NCBI GenBank assembly: GCA_037157565.1
Contig: JAZHRO010000054.1
Location: 17,405,501-17,469,500, forward strand
Direction: 5' to 3'
Source of the DNA: Thalassia testudinum
Lineage: Eukaryota > Streptophyta > Magnoliopsida > Alismatales > Hydrocharitaceae
Length of the DNA: 64,000 nt
Position 1 is the first letter of the stretch, and each line of letters opens with the position of its first letter. Positions 11,549 through 23,400 of this stretch are shown here, piece by piece. A model generated the notes under the pieces. The model had not been told where the DNA came from. It ran no database searches and saw nothing but the letters and a program-made list of their open reading frames with translations. The position numbers and the translations under genes are program-made.

Positions 11549-13299
11549 TGAAAACCCTCTGATGAACCGTCTGTAGTAACCTGCCAGTCCCAGGAAACTG
11601 CGAATCTCAGTGACTGAACGCGGTCTCTCCCACCTGAGCACTGCCTCGACCTTGGCGGGATCCACCGCCAGGCCGTCTCCAGAGATCACATGACCCAAAA
11701 AGGTCACCTCCCTCAACCAGAACTCGCACTTGCTGTATTTGGCGTACAGCCTGCGTCGTCTCAGAGTGTCCAGAACCATCCGCAAGTGCTGTCCGTGCTG
11801 CGTCCGATCTCTAGAATAGATGAGTACATCATCTATGAAAACCACCACAAACTGGTCCAAGTACGGTCTAAACACCCGGTTCATCAGGTCCATGAAAGCA
11901 GCAGGGGCATTGGTCAGCCCAAACGGCATGACCAAAAACTCGTAGTGTCCGTAGCGGGTGCGGAAAGCTGTCTTGGAGACGTCGGTCTCCCTGATCCTCA
12001 ACTGGTGGTATCCAGACCTCAAGTCGATCTTGGAAAACACCGTGGCACCCCGCAACTGGTCAAACAAATCGTCAATCCTCGGCAGCGAATATCTATTCTT
12101 GATGGTGACCCTATTCAGCTGTCGGTAGTCCACACAAAGGCGTAGGGTCCCATCCTTCTTCTTCACAAACAGTACCGGGGCTCCCCAGGGAGACGCACTG
12201 GGCCTCACGAAACCTTTCTCCAAAAGGTCCTGCAACTGAGACTTGAGCTCTCGCAGCTCAAGCGGTGCCATCCTGTATGGCGCGGTGGAGATGGGGCTGG
12301 TCCCTGGTACTAGTGAGATCTCAAACTCGATCTCACGCTCGGGCGGTAGTCCTGGTAACTCGTCTGGAAACACGTCGGGGTACTCTCTGACCACCGGGAT
12401 GCTCTGGAAGTCTGCCACGGGGCTGTGCTCTGCCACCACACAAGCTAGGAAGCCCTCACACCCCTGGCTCAAAAGTCTCGCCGCCCGAAGTGCCGAAATG
12501 CACCTGAAACCTCCATCCACTGGCTGCCCGTGAAACTCGAAGGAAGGCAACTCCGAAATGGAGAAGACAATCTTCCTCTCAAAACAGTCTACCAAGGCGT
12601 GGTAAGCGGACAGCCAATCCATCCCCAGAATCACTCCAAAGTCCTCCATCTGTATCATAATCAGGTCAGCTGGCAGGCTGTGTCCCCCGATGCTGACCCC
12701 GCAACCCGTGTACACCTCCTCAGCTACAAACAGCTGACCACTCGGACCTCTGATTACGAACGGATTCTCTAACAGTGTATAATCCTGGTCCAAACTAACC
12801 GCGAAACTGGCTGCAACAAACGAGTGCGTGGCGCCGGAATCGAAAAGCGTGTAAACGAGTCTGCCAGAAACTGAAACCATACCTGCTACCACGGATCCCG
12901 AAGCTCTGGCGTCCCTGTATGTTAGGGCGTTGATACGCCCCTCAGCTCTAGGTACGGACGAAGCAGCCACACTCTGCGTCGGACTGGTAGGTGCTGGCCG
13001 GTACCCTCCTCGCGACTGCGGTCCTCCTCCTCGCGCCTGGGAACCGCGGCCTCCTGTGCGCCCTCCAGTGCCCTGCGCGGGAAGTATCTGCTGACCTCCT
13101 GCCCTAGATGTGCAGTCCCTCCTGACGTGGCCCGGCTGGCCACACTGGTAGCAGAGGGGAACCCGACTCCCGCCCTCAGTGAGTCCCTGCTGTCGGCTAG
13201 GCGGGGGTCCGGTGCTGGCGACTGGCCCCTGTCGAGGGCCCCCAAAGGCCACGATGGCCCTGCACAACGTGACGGCTCTCCTGCGGACGCCACGTGTCT

Positions 13300-14235
13300 C
13301 CGTTCTCGCCGGCCCTGTGAGAAGTCTTGCTGAAAGGGCCTCTTCCGCCCGCCGTCGATCTCTCGCGCGGACGGGTTGGTCTCCTCGTAAGTCATAGCTG
13401 CCTCTACCACCCTCGAAAACGTCGGCAGCTTCAGGGGTTTGACATACCCCCGGATCGCAGGCCGGAGCCCCTCGGTGAACCTCCAAAGGCACTCCTCCTC
13501 AGTGGCTACCGCTGTCGCTGCAAAGCGGGACAGCTCCAAGAAATGCGTGCGGTACGCGCTCACGGTCATCGTCCCTTGGCGGAGAGTGTGGAACTCCCGC
13601 CTCCTCTGGTCCTGCCACGTCTGGGGAAAGTACTGCTCGCAGAAGAGGGTGACGAACTGGTCCCACGTCGGCTCGTCCCTCTCCTGTCCCCGGACCGCCC
13701 TCCACCACCGGTGTGCCGCACACTCCAGCTGGTACGTGGCAAAGGCCACGTGGCACTCCACCGGGGGGCGAAGGGTGTCGAAGATCTTCTCCAGCTGCTC
13801 AAGCCAGTCCTCTGCCTCGGTCGGATCCTCATCCCCCTTGAAGGAGGGAGGCTTCAGCTTCCGGAACTGTCCGAAAAGCTCGAAGTGGCGCTGTAGGGGA
13901 GGTGCTGGTGCACCTCCAGGCGAAGGTGCCTCGTGTACAGAAGTGTCGGAGGAAGGTGGGGGCGGCAGGGGCCCATCCCCTCCCTCGTGTCCAGCGCCGC
14001 GTCCGTCGCGGGGTCCCACAGAGGACTCCCCCTCTGCAACCCCAGGAGGAGGTGCTCGGGGCGGTGGGTGGAGCTCCTCTCGTACAATATCCCGTATCAG
14101 TCTGGCGAGGTCCTGGGCCTGGATGCCAGGGAGTGGTGGCTGGTCCACCGAGACGTCAACGACAGCACGACCACCTCGCCGACCTCGCCCTCGACCGCGC
14201 CCGCGGCCAGTCTCGCCAGTCCCACGACGAGGCAT
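13300..14235 (-). pseudogene. gag of the nested Tekay element (frame-offset from pol)
   Basis: Starts at ATG 14235 (MPRRGTGETGRGRG), about 165 bases after the primer-binding site. An Arg/Gly-rich head and a proline-rich linker precede the retrotransposon gag core (FRKLKPPSFKGDEDPTEAED, then WLEQLEKIFDTL and RRREFHTLRQGTMTV). Sense ends near [12 protein letters not shown] at about 13330. Beyond that the same frame reads unrelated peptide while the zinc knuckle lies in the other frame. The offset is of the -1 type, as a one-base deletion would give. Tekay elements usually have gag and pol in one frame, so decay is likelier than programmed shifting. Confidence 0.88.
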
Positions 14236-14399
14236 CTCCTACAAGGAGACGCGAAACAAAACGGAAACGTCAAAACAAACGGTACCTAACAGAACTTCTA
14301 AGAGCTCATGTCAAGAGATATGTTGTGGTGGCTACTCTAGCTATAAACATGTGAATTGGTTATTTTCCAGTCAGTTGATTCACTTCTCGGGACGACCTT

Positions 14400-14411
14400 G
14401 CTCTGATACCA
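14400..14411 (-). other. Primer-binding site (initiator Met tRNA type)
   Basis: On the minus strand TGGTATCAGAGC begins three bases (AGA) after the 5' LTR end. It is complementary to the 3' end of plant initiator methionine tRNA and primes minus-strand synthesis in this class of element. Confidence 0.92.
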
Positions 14412-16196
14412 TCTTGTAACGACCCGGTTCCCAGGTCCCTACGAGACACGAGAACCGGACCGACTCGACTAATCCCAAGACCTAGTCGTCCAACGAGGAA
14501 GTAACCAAAAGACAGTAAAATAAACCACATTCAGCATGAATATAACTAACAGTAAGAAAGTACAGCAGTAAGGAAAGAAACTACTATAGTAGGTACCACC
14601 ACAACAGTAAAACAGCATGTATCATATGACAAGAACTGCAGGTAAAGAAAGTACAGCGGAAACAAAACTACTCACTAGAACAGGAACAAAAGAGGTACAA
14701 AAGGCTGTGGTAACTCTACTGGACCCTACTCGGCCCAGCGTCCTCTGCAGCCGCCGACCCTAGCTGCTCAACACCTGGTCCTGAAAAAGGTAACGAGTGT
14801 AACACGTCAGCAAAACGCTGAGTAGAGTGGCAAACTAACTAAAGGAAACAGTAGAGTGTACAGTAGCTGTTATGTTCTATTACTTCCTTTATTCACATCT
14901 TTCAATTTTTCTCACTATTTCATTTATTTCTCAGATCCTTTACTTGATCTCGAATGTCCTCGTGGGAACGATCTTGATTGCAGTCTTTTCCAAAAGTAGA
15001 AGTAGCACGTGGTGCTCTCCTGGTCGGGAGAGTCCCCCGTGGTGATCCTACCCTCAGTCAACCACCCCAAGGTCACTGACAGACGTAACGGTGACTACGG
15101 CACGCGCGATAAACGCACAGGTAGCTAGCCCGCACTGGCACGCGGTCAGTCGTTTCCATTAACGGGTGCGCCCAAAGCACAGCACGGAACCAGGGCAGAG
15201 CCCTCTCAATAACAGGGGTCCAACCCCTCCACAGTAACCAAACCGGGGCCTTGCCCCTCCACAGTCCGCGCACCCTCGCCTGACTACCCTGGTTTGCCCT
15301 AATGGGCCTAACAAGTCGGTGAAGGAGGCTAGCAGAACCCCGGAGCCCGTGGGGTAGCTAGTACTCTCCTAACACTACTAGCTCTCCTCGGTACTACGTA
15401 CACGAGGGCCAACAAGTCGGTACAGAGCGGCCAATCCTAACCCCGAGTCCCTGAGGCGGCTGGCCCCACTCTGCACTAAACAGGTACAGGTACTTCCCTT
15501 GGTACTGCGTACCCAAGAGAGAGTACGAACAACATCTCAGTTCCATTCCTTTTTCCTTCCAGGAGTTCCACTCCTAATTCCCCGTAGGGTTCCATCCTTT
15601 AATCTCAGAACATCATATGTTTTACTTTCCAGATTCACGTTCTCAAAATCCATGATCTCAAACATGTTTCTTTATTCATAACAGGCAGCTGTTAATTAAA
15701 TTTACAGGCAGCTTTATATATTCCTTTCCATTTTTCCAAGACTGCAGTAATATACATTCCACTACTTTTTCCATCCGAGGATCCATGCCATATCCTAGGA
15801 TCTATCATACAATCTAGTTTTCCGGCCCTAGGATTCATGCAACACCTAGGAGCTATCATTCCATATATTTCTCATTCCTAGGATTCATGCAATGCCCTAG
15901 GTTCTAGTTATGGTTCCATACTTTAACAGATTTTATTAATACTTAAAGCCACTCTACCAGGTACAACGGGAGTAATGGGGGCGTGATCGGGAATCCCGCG
16001 CGCCTCCGCGACTCTCAAGACTGCAACCGAACGAGGTCCTATCACAAGGATCAAACACAAGGAGTGTCTCAAAATAGTGTATAGCTACTGAAGACGAGTA
16101 GAGGAATTAATTCTGAAAAGAACGCAACTCGAATCACGGAAAACGGAGCCCAAACGGGCCCTAAACGGGTCGAAAAAGACGATACTGTGCAAAATC

Positions 16197-16533
16197 AGAC
16201 GTCTGGAACTCCTTCCAGACGTCTTAAATGGTGGATCAGAGAATTACCTGTTCAGCTTGGCTCCCCGGACGTCCAGAAGTCTGCGGGGACGTCTGCCCTA
16301 GATCCCAGACGTCCGATGGTCCCTCAGGACGTCTGGAGGTCACTCCCGCCGTCTGGTACAACTTCCAGACGTCTGATTCGCAAAGGATGACGAATCAGCG
16401 AACCTGCGCACAGCCAACCCCCCTCCCTCAGTACGGTCAGTCGACAAGAAGGAAGGAGAAAGCGGAAACTCACCTTTCAGACGTCTGTATGATCTTACAG
16501 ATGTCTGATTCTGGAAATTTTTCCAGAATCAGA
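16197..16533. repeat. AGACGTCT palindrome cluster, 5' LTR inner block
   Basis: Exact copies begin at 16197, 16217, 16367 and 16479; variants lie at about 16268, 16290, 16306 and 16328. The block ends in the inverted repeat 16504-16533 (arms TCTGATTCTGGAA / TTCCAGAATCAGA). It lies in U3 of a minus-sense LTR. Confidence 0.82.
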
Positions 16534-16916
16534 ACCCTGCTCGGCCTCCGCTCGCGACGCCGCCCGCAGCAGGTCCCTCTCCGCGTCGCTCCGCGCCCCC
16601 TGCGCCCTCCGCCGGCCGGCCAAGCCGCTCCGGCGAGCTCGCCCTCACGGCAGAGCCCCGCCCTCGCACGCCGCACCTCCTCCGCGCTCACTGCGGCTGC
16701 CGCTGCCGCCCTCGCGTCCGCTCGCTCTCGCGCACAGGAAGGAGAAGGAGGAGACGGTGGAGACGGGAGGGGAGGCGCGCCCTTTTACGGCCGCGCGAGG
16801 AGGAGAGAGAAGGCGGTCGCAGCGCACCTGCAGCCGCAGAGAGAGAGAGAGAGGAATCGCAGGTCTGCGCGCACAGGCGCGCAGACGAATCTCCCGTGCG
16901 AACATAACTGTTCTCC

Positions 16917-17008
16917 AGACGTCTGTAAACGATCTCGGACGTCTTGTCAGACGTCTGGATGTGATCCCAGACGTCTTGTCCGACGTCTGGGACACCTCCC
17001 AGACGTCT
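16917..17008. repeat. AGACGTCT palindrome cluster, 5' LTR outer block
   Basis: Exact copies begin at 16917, 16949, 16969 and 17001, with GGACGTCT and CGACGTCT variants between. Spacing is about 10-30 bases. The block starts about 30 bases inside the LTR end, a usual place for U3 enhancers. Confidence 0.82.
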
Positions 17009-17039
17009 TAAAAGGCGTCTGGGGCACGCGTTCGTTACA

Positions 17040-18047
17040 CCCGGGGATAGGACTGGCCACTTTGTACCGACTTGCTAGCCCTCGTGTACGTAGTACTGAG
17101 GAGAGCTACTAGTGTAGGGAGGTATTAGCTACCCCACGGGCCCCGGGGTTCTGCTAGCCTCCCACACCGACTTGTTAGGCCCACTGAGCAAATCAGGGTA
17201 GTCAGGCGAGGGTGCGCGGACTTTGGAGGGGTTGGACCCCTGCTACTGAAAGGGCTCTGCCCTGTACTGGTTCCGTGCTGTGCTTTGGGCACACCCGTTA
17301 ACGGAAACGACTGACCGCGTGCCAGTGCGGGATAGCTACCTGTGCATTTATCGCGCGTGTCGTAGTCACCGTTACGCCTGTCTGTGACCTTGGGGTGGTT
17401 GACTGAGAGTAGGATCATCAAGGGGGACTCTCCCGGCCAGGAGAGTACCACGTGCTACTTCTACTGTTCGGAAAAGACTGCAATCAAGATCGTTCCCACG
17501 AGGAACATTTGAGATCAAGTGAAGGATCTGAGAAATAGATAAATTTTGAAACAATAGAAAGACGTAAATAAAGGAAGAAAGAAAATTAAAACAGCTACTG
17601 TACACTTTACTGTTTCTTTAGTTTAGCTGCCACTATATTCAGCGTTTTGGTGACGTGTTACACTCGTTACCTTTCAGGACCAGGTGTTGAGCAACCAGGG
17701 TCAGCGGCTGCAGAGGACGTTGGGCCGAGTAGGGTCCAGTAGAGTTACCACTGTTCTCTTGTACCCCTTTTTGGTTCCACTGTAGTGAGTAGTTCTTGTT
17801 TCCGCTGTACTTTTCTTTACCTGAAGTTCATATTATGTTATGAATGTTGTTCTACTGTTGTGGTGGTATATACTGTAGTGGTTTCTTTCCTTACTGCTGT
17901 ATTTTCTTACTGTTAGTTATATTCATGCTGAATGTAGTTTATTTTATGCTCTTTTGGTTACTTCCTCGTTGGACGACCAGGTTTTGGGATTAGTCGAGTC
18001 GGTCCAGTTTTCGTATCTCGCAGGGACTCGGGAATCGGGTCATTACA
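17040..18047 (+). repeat. Solo Tekay-like LTR, right part
   Basis: After the second CCCGG (17040-17044), the solo LTR resumes at the base where it was broken at 6753 and ends in GGGTCATTACA at 18047. ATATC follows at 18048-18052, matching 5106-5110. Confidence 0.92.
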
Positions 18048-18052
18048 ATATC
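18048..18052. repeat. Target-site duplication ATATC, right copy
   Basis: Matches 5106-5110 exactly and closes the solo LTR. Confidence 0.9.
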
Positions 18053-18106
18053 TAAATATTAAACATAAACAAAGATATAAGTGTGAATGTAGGAAATTTT
18101 TTTTAC

Positions 18107-18110
<4 letters not shown>

Positions 18111-18138
<28 letters not shown>
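18111..18138. repeat. (GA)n microsatellite
   Basis: Fourteen perfect GA units. Confidence 0.95.
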
Positions 18139-18139
<1 letters not shown>

Positions 18140-19641
18140 GTTAAATTATGAACAAGTTATCAAGTGGAGTTGACAAGTTAAGGCCAACTCCAACTTGACT
18201 CAATAGAAAAACTAGTCAAGGTCTTTAACTTGAACTCAACTCGAAAACACAAGTTGAACTCACAGGTCTTTATCAAGTCGAGTTGAAGTTTGACTCATCG
18301 AGTTCAAAGTGGATGGCCACCCCTAATGGGACATGTAAGGGGAGGAGGCTACACAAGGGAAGAGGCAAAGAGGGGCTTTGCTCCTTTTCAAGGTAGAGGG
18401 ACTCCAAAGAGAGCTTGTTGCGTGGATGGCGATGAGAGGAACTTGATGAATACCTACTTCAACAGCTATCATGAATATAGTTACTTCTAGTTTGAGCCTT
18501 AACTTGAATCACTCAAAAACTTGTTAATTTTGCAGTCTTACTTGATTTCCTAATGAACTCTTTCATGAAATTCCAAATAGTTTAATTGGATTTTGAATGA
18601 CCTCTAGAATACTCATTAAACCCATATGTGCTCATTCAATCTTTTTCATTGGTTGCAAAGCTAACTTGAGAATCCTATATTTATCTAACTCAAATATTTC
18701 CAATTTTAGTTACATTGGGTCTAGCCGATGCTCGAATTTGAGCTTTTGATGGTTCGTACACAACCTAAGGTACCGTTTAATTTGAGGAATAAAATGTCTT
18801 ATTTCTTATATGGATGACTTTATTTTTGAAGACATTTACTCTAGCTTTTTCCTTGTAATTTCATAACATACTTATTCCACTCATGAGTGGAAAAAGTTTA
18901 ACCCTTTGAACTTATTCCTTGAAATGACCTAATCTAGACAGCTCATGACATGACCAAAGGAATAGTTTATTATACTAATACCATATTTTATTCTTTTAAG
19001 TAAAATATACATCCAAAGTCATCCCTTAATATGATCACAACCTATTATCAAACAAAAAAGTAACTTACTCTGAAATGATTTCCTATTCCTTTAGCTATCC
19101 CTCTTTGCAAGTTTTTTTACCCAACCAAGAAACCTAGTGGAGAAGATTTGAGATAGTGACCTATAAACAAATGGTTTATCATAGTTTTAAGCTTTAGAAG
19201 TGTTCTCGTTAGCCTAGTTGTTTGAAGAAGATAAGCTTGGAACCTCCCTTGTCCTTAATCGAAAGAAAATCATTTAGCTGGCTAGTTAATTATTTAGGTT
19301 CCTTAGAATGGGAGTTACAAATAAGAAGTGACCTCTAAAGGGGAACATGTCTAGGCAGCTAAGCAAAAAACCTAGCCAACTAGTGATTTATTGTATCTTT
19401 TATAACTCTAAGGAAGCCCTCAGAGTAGAAGAGACCAAGATGAGGTTCCAAAAGCCCATACATGGAAAAAAATATATGCACGGTCGACTCATTTGAAGGT
19501 TGTGGCCTTTTTCAGGGTCAAGTACAGGTAGAAAGCTCTAACTTCAGGTTGATATAGGCATGCCATCTTGGTAAACAATTGGCACTAGAATGACTTTCAC
19601 CCGATCCTAAGAGAGGATCAAGGTCTTGTCAAAAGCTCAAG
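18139..19641. other. Intergenic, no gene seen
   Basis: Moderately AT-rich single-copy-looking DNA. Short open frames have no recognisable domain, and stops are frequent in all frames. Confidence 0.6.
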
Positions 19642-20133
19642 TAGGGATGTAAATAGACCAAATATAAATTCAAATATCCAACCATTGAATATGACCTGAT
19701 TCGGATGCTTGAATTTACATAATTGTGAGATTTAGATATAAATTTGGATATTGAATTTAGAGTTTTGTCAAATAGGAATTGGGATATGATATACATAAAT
19801 TTGGATCGGATCCAAATTTTTATGCGTTTTAATCACTCATATGTACTTTATTCTTTTAGATATTGTAAAATTTAAATAAATGTTAATGTTTTAATTTAAA
19901 TTATTGTATATTTAAATTTAAAAGGTTACTTTAACCGTTAAATATATTTATAGATAACATATACACAATTTTATCCATTACTTATCTGTGTTAATTACAC
20001 CTTATGTTTATGTCTGATATATATTCGTGTCCGGTTGTTTTAAGAAACTGAATTTGTATTCAATTTTCTTAAAAGATAAATAGTATATAAAAATAATTAT
20101 ATTTGATCCGTACATGATCCGATTTCATCACTA
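19642..20133. mobile_element. MITE-like AT-rich repeat with imperfect terminal inverted repeats
   Basis: Begins TAGGGATGTAAAT and ends ATTTCATCACTA, which are imperfect inverse complements. The interior is AT-rich with a GGATCGGATCC palindrome near 19806 and no coding capacity. The left flank CTCAAG resembles CTTAAG just right of the end, but not exactly. It could be an old hAT-type MITE; the class is uncertain. Confidence 0.35.
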
Positions 20134-22580
20134 CACTTAAGCACGAGGTGTAGGTAGAAACAATGGAGACAAGTAAGGGTAGTGCTGCGGAGAAAGCCGG
20201 GGCACTTCTTTCCGTGCCAACTTTTTTAATTCTTTAAGAGTTATATACTACGACATTTAAATTTAATCATTCATTTAATGTTTCACCTTTCCTGGCAGTT
20301 AACGATTTTATCGGTAAATATGACCTTTTTCAACGTCACTTTTTTTTAAATAAATATTTTATTAAAAAAGAAAGTATATGATACAAGATGTTACATCTCC
20401 GATCAGGAGATGGAGAGTCCTAACCTTCGAAAAAAAAAAAAAAAGGAAGAAATGTATCTCGTAAAGCTGAGTAAGAGATGAAAAATAAAAAAATAAATAT
20501 GTCGAAATCAGAAATCCAAGTAACTTTTAAAATAACAAAATATCAACAAAATAAAAATTTCTAAAATCCCGTGAACCAAAAATCAAATAAATCGACTCAC
20601 CGATTTACATCAGAAAATTCGACCGTGACAAATATGGAATCACACGTGATCTCCTACGTAATTAAAAAAATATTAAAAGAAAATTTGAAAAAAAAAAGGC
20701 CAATCTTCTCCGACTACACGAGCCCACCACAGGCCATCGCAGCACCCATGACGCCTGTAGTCGGCCACCGCCGCACCACCGACCGGCGACGACGCCCGCA
20801 ACCAACCAACGTCGCACCTCCGACCGTCGACGACGCCGCAGCACTTCGACCACCGGGCGGCAACGCGGCGACCACGCAACGACCCCAGCGCCCGGCGTCC
20901 GCAGCAACGCACGCACACCGCGAATGCCCCCGACATGCGCTGCCGCGTTCGCCGGTGTCGTGACCTCCACAGACGCACGGGACGACCGAGAAGCCGAGAC
21001 GATGGCTTCATACGAAAGGGCAAGCGGAGCATAATTAGATAGAACTCTTTTGTTAGTCATGTATTCTTTGTTTTTTTTTTTTTTTGTATTTTTTATTTTT
21101 TTATTTTTCATTTTGTTGTCATTTTCTCTTCTTATTCTGGGAGTGAGTTTGTTTTTTTTTTTTCTTTCTTTTTTTTATTGGGTTGCATCCTTCTATATTT
21201 GATTCTTCTTTATTAATAAAATAATTATTTAAATAAATTTTAAAAAAATTCCGAATAGCCACCATCGCATTCCACCAGTTAATCCACGGAAGGTGTGGAA
21301 TTCGGGTTATTCCACTCGTTTCACTTCCTCTGTGTCACGACATTATTAACTAAAATACTTTATTTCTTATTCCTCTCAGGCAATCCCACGTTACATCAAA
21401 AGACCAATACGCTTATCCCCATTAAAACATCCGAATGGCACGCCAAGGATTGATTTTGTTTTATTTTCGACTCAAATTTTTTTTAAGAAGTTATTGCACT
21501 TGAAACTCGACCCACAGAGAAACCTCACGCTGAACTGTAGGCTTAGCTTTTGCTCGTGGAAGGGGCAAGGGTATTCCCAAGCAAACGGCCGCCACGTCAT
21601 GCCACGGCAGGTGGGCATATGGTGAGGCCCATAAAGGTCGGCCTTAACAGTGGCTGTCGGCTTGGGTGGTGCCCTTTCGACCTTTTTGGGCAGCAGAAAC
21701 GGCGTGTAACGATGAGACTCGCTGCAAAAATCGTACTACGGATCCCACCACCCAAAACCAGACTTCTCGACTAGTACTCATTCACGTACACGTCCATATC
21801 GGCCTCTACTTTTCCATTCTCAAGCCAGGGAGGGCGCGGGGCAGTGATCTTGACTTCTTAATATTTAAAAAATCTATCCTTTTCCTTTCCGAGATATTCG
21901 TTAAAGGAAACGAAGAACACAACAAAAATACAGCGTGACACAGCACTTCCGAAGAGGGGAATTGAAAACACCCCAATCAGTAGGACTCTTAAACTGAAAC
22001 AACAAAAATTAGCAAACAAATAAGAAGAGAAATCATTTCTTGTAAAAGTTTTATTCGGTCACAAAGAGCTACACTATGCTGAGGAATGACAACAATGTCA
22101 CCAAAACAAAGCCTCGACGATAGGACCGATCCGTGTTAACGTGTAACCTAGGAGTTGAAAGATGAAGTAAATCGTCCATTACTTGGTCGTGTGAAGGTAC
22201 GATTGCAAGAGAAGTCCCAAGACAAAAGGAAATACCACAAGGGTGGGATGGTGTCACTAAGGCCAGATGAAGAAACTAGAAGTGATGACTGCGAGGACGA
22301 CGATCACCATCACCAAGTATGGTAGGAACAGTGGTGGTGACACCAAAGATGATCATGGGCGAGGAAGGGCGAAGGTGGAAGAAGGCACTATCATCGAATC
22401 TTCAAGGAGCGATGGGGGAATGGGTAAAGATGGTCAACGGAAAAAAGGCAAAGGGGGAGGGGCCTTTGACCAACCAACGTCAATCATGGGCTCAATCGAA
22501 GCCAAGAGTGGCAGGTGGAGTTGGGGAAGAAACCCTAGGTTTCTACCCTTCTCTCTCTAGAAACCAAGGGATAAGTTTTA
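20134..22580. other. Intergenic, no gene seen
   Basis: AT-rich with A-runs (about 20430-20445) and T-runs (21069-21085, 21151-21176), and a GC-rich island at 20740-21000. The open frame over the island (20571-20963) is Arg/Pro/Ala-rich with no domain. The region 22266-22560 also has an open frame without recognisable content. Confidence 0.55.
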
Positions 22581-22583
22581 TGG

Positions 22584-22608
22584 ATATATATATACACACA
22601 CACATACA
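22584..22608. repeat. (TA)n(CA)n microsatellite
   Basis: Compound dinucleotide tract, about five TA units followed by seven AC units with one interruption. Confidence 0.9.
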
Positions 22609-22840
22609 CTAAAACTTATAATTTTAAAGGTTTTAATATGTATGCCATTGGAAATTATCGAAATTACCTTTTTACCACTATATTACAAATATTGCTATTA
22701 ATGGCAATAAAAAGTATGACCTTTTGGTAGAAATGCCACTTGGATTAACGTCTGTCTAATTTAGGTTAATGGATGTTAAGTCCTGCTTTTTCCTTCTTCC
22801 TCCCACTCCTCATCCACCCTCTCGATACCATGAGCACTAC

Positions 22841-22943
22841 CACCACAAAAGCAACATCAGCAACACCAACAAAAACAACAGCAGCAACAACACCAACAAA
22901 AACAATAGCAGCAATATCAACAATGACAACAGCAACAACAACA
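22841..22943. repeat. Imperfect CAA/CAG trinucleotide repeat
   Basis: About 100 bases built of ACA, GCA and CAA triplets. Read on the minus strand it gives a Val/Ala run (22766-23206), which is an artefact of the repeat and not a membrane protein. Confidence 0.85.
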
Positions 22944-23179
22944 TGGAGGTGTCCTTTACAGCCTTCATTTGGCATTACATTCGACATTGACGACGTCCTC
23001 CACAGCCACACCCCCATCGATTGGTGGGAGGAGGAGTTAAGGACATAGAGGTGGGAGCCCACGTAGAAGGACGATGCGGGAGGGTGCAGGTGGGTGAAGG
23101 ATTCAAAGGATGACCTTAAAGGGGAGTCGAAGGAGAAGAAGTCGTTGTAGCTATGGAGTTGATAAGAGGGAGGGAGATT

Positions 23180-23400
23180 TGGGTGGGTGGTGTTGGTGGT
23201 GGCCATGGACTGGTAGGAGGAAGGGGAGGAGGTCTAAAGGTGGGAGGAGCAAGTTGAAGTTGGAGTAGGTCGGAGGTGGAGGAAGATGTCAAGAGCAAGA
23301 GTAGGACGAGGTGGAGGAAGAGGAAGGGGGAGAAGCAGATCAAAGGTGAAGGTGGTGGAAGAGGAAGGAGGACCAGGTTGGAGGTAGAGTAGGTTAGAAG
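23180..23400. repeat. Purine-rich GGA/GGT low-complexity tract
   Basis: Strong strand asymmetry, mainly GGAGG, GGTGG and GAAGG words. No gene is seen; the minus-strand Pro/Leu/Ser-rich frame is a composition artefact. Confidence 0.7.

Larger units (their letters stand above)
9416..13330 (-). pseudogene. Broken pol: zinc knuckle, protease, RT, RNase H, integrase, chromodomain
   Basis: One reading frame on the minus strand carries, in order: a CCHC zinc knuckle ([14 protein letters not shown], 13112-13153), protease with [10 protein letters not shown], reverse transcriptase with the catalytic FIDD box and [11 protein letters not shown], RNase H ([19 protein letters not shown]), and integrase with its D, D and E residues ([29 protein letters not shown]). 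It ends in a chromodomain (VPLVKVLW, EEATWE). The frame is cut by TAG at 11546-11548, after RRFIRGFS, and TGA at 10478-10480, after DRLTKTA. The integrase seems to have lost both cysteines of its HHCC finger. The final stop TAA is formed by the first bases of the 3' LTR. The gene is not translatable as a whole. Confidence 0.92.
6754..17039 (-). mobile_element. Full-length Ty3/gypsy chromovirus (Tekay/Del type), 10.3 kb
   Basis: A structurally complete LTR retrotransposon on the minus strand: 5' LTR at 14415-17039, primer-binding site at 14400-14411, gag from 14235, then protease, reverse transcriptase, RNase H, integrase and a C-terminal chromodomain, ending at the 3' LTR 6754-9420. Target duplications CCCGG flank it. 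Long LTRs, integrase downstream of RNase H, and a chromodomain with a motif of the type LVKVLW...EEATWE support the Tekay/Del group. The first 1.1 kb of the two LTRs differ at about 11 positions by eye, so the insertion is recent. The reading frame is nevertheless broken, so it cannot move by its own proteins. Confidence 0.93.
14415..17039 (-). repeat. 5' LTR of the nested Tekay element (2625 bp)
   Basis: Same ends as the 3' LTR, TGTAACGACC and TTCGTTACA. The U3 side (right) contains two palindrome clusters (16197-16533 and 16917-17008) around a GC-rich segment. In element sense that segment has a TAAAAGGG-like core (about 16784-16792). Differences from the 3' LTR over the first 1.1 kb are about 1%. 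Confidence 0.93.

Noticed and set aside
13300..13350. Programmed ribosomal frameshift between gag and pol
   Set aside because: No clear slippery heptamer with a following stem was seen, and Tekay elements usually have one continuous frame; an indel is likelier.
22766..23206. Minus-strand frame with a Val/Ala run resembling a membrane protein
   Set aside because: The run comes from the CAA/CAG trinucleotide repeat; there is no family similarity.
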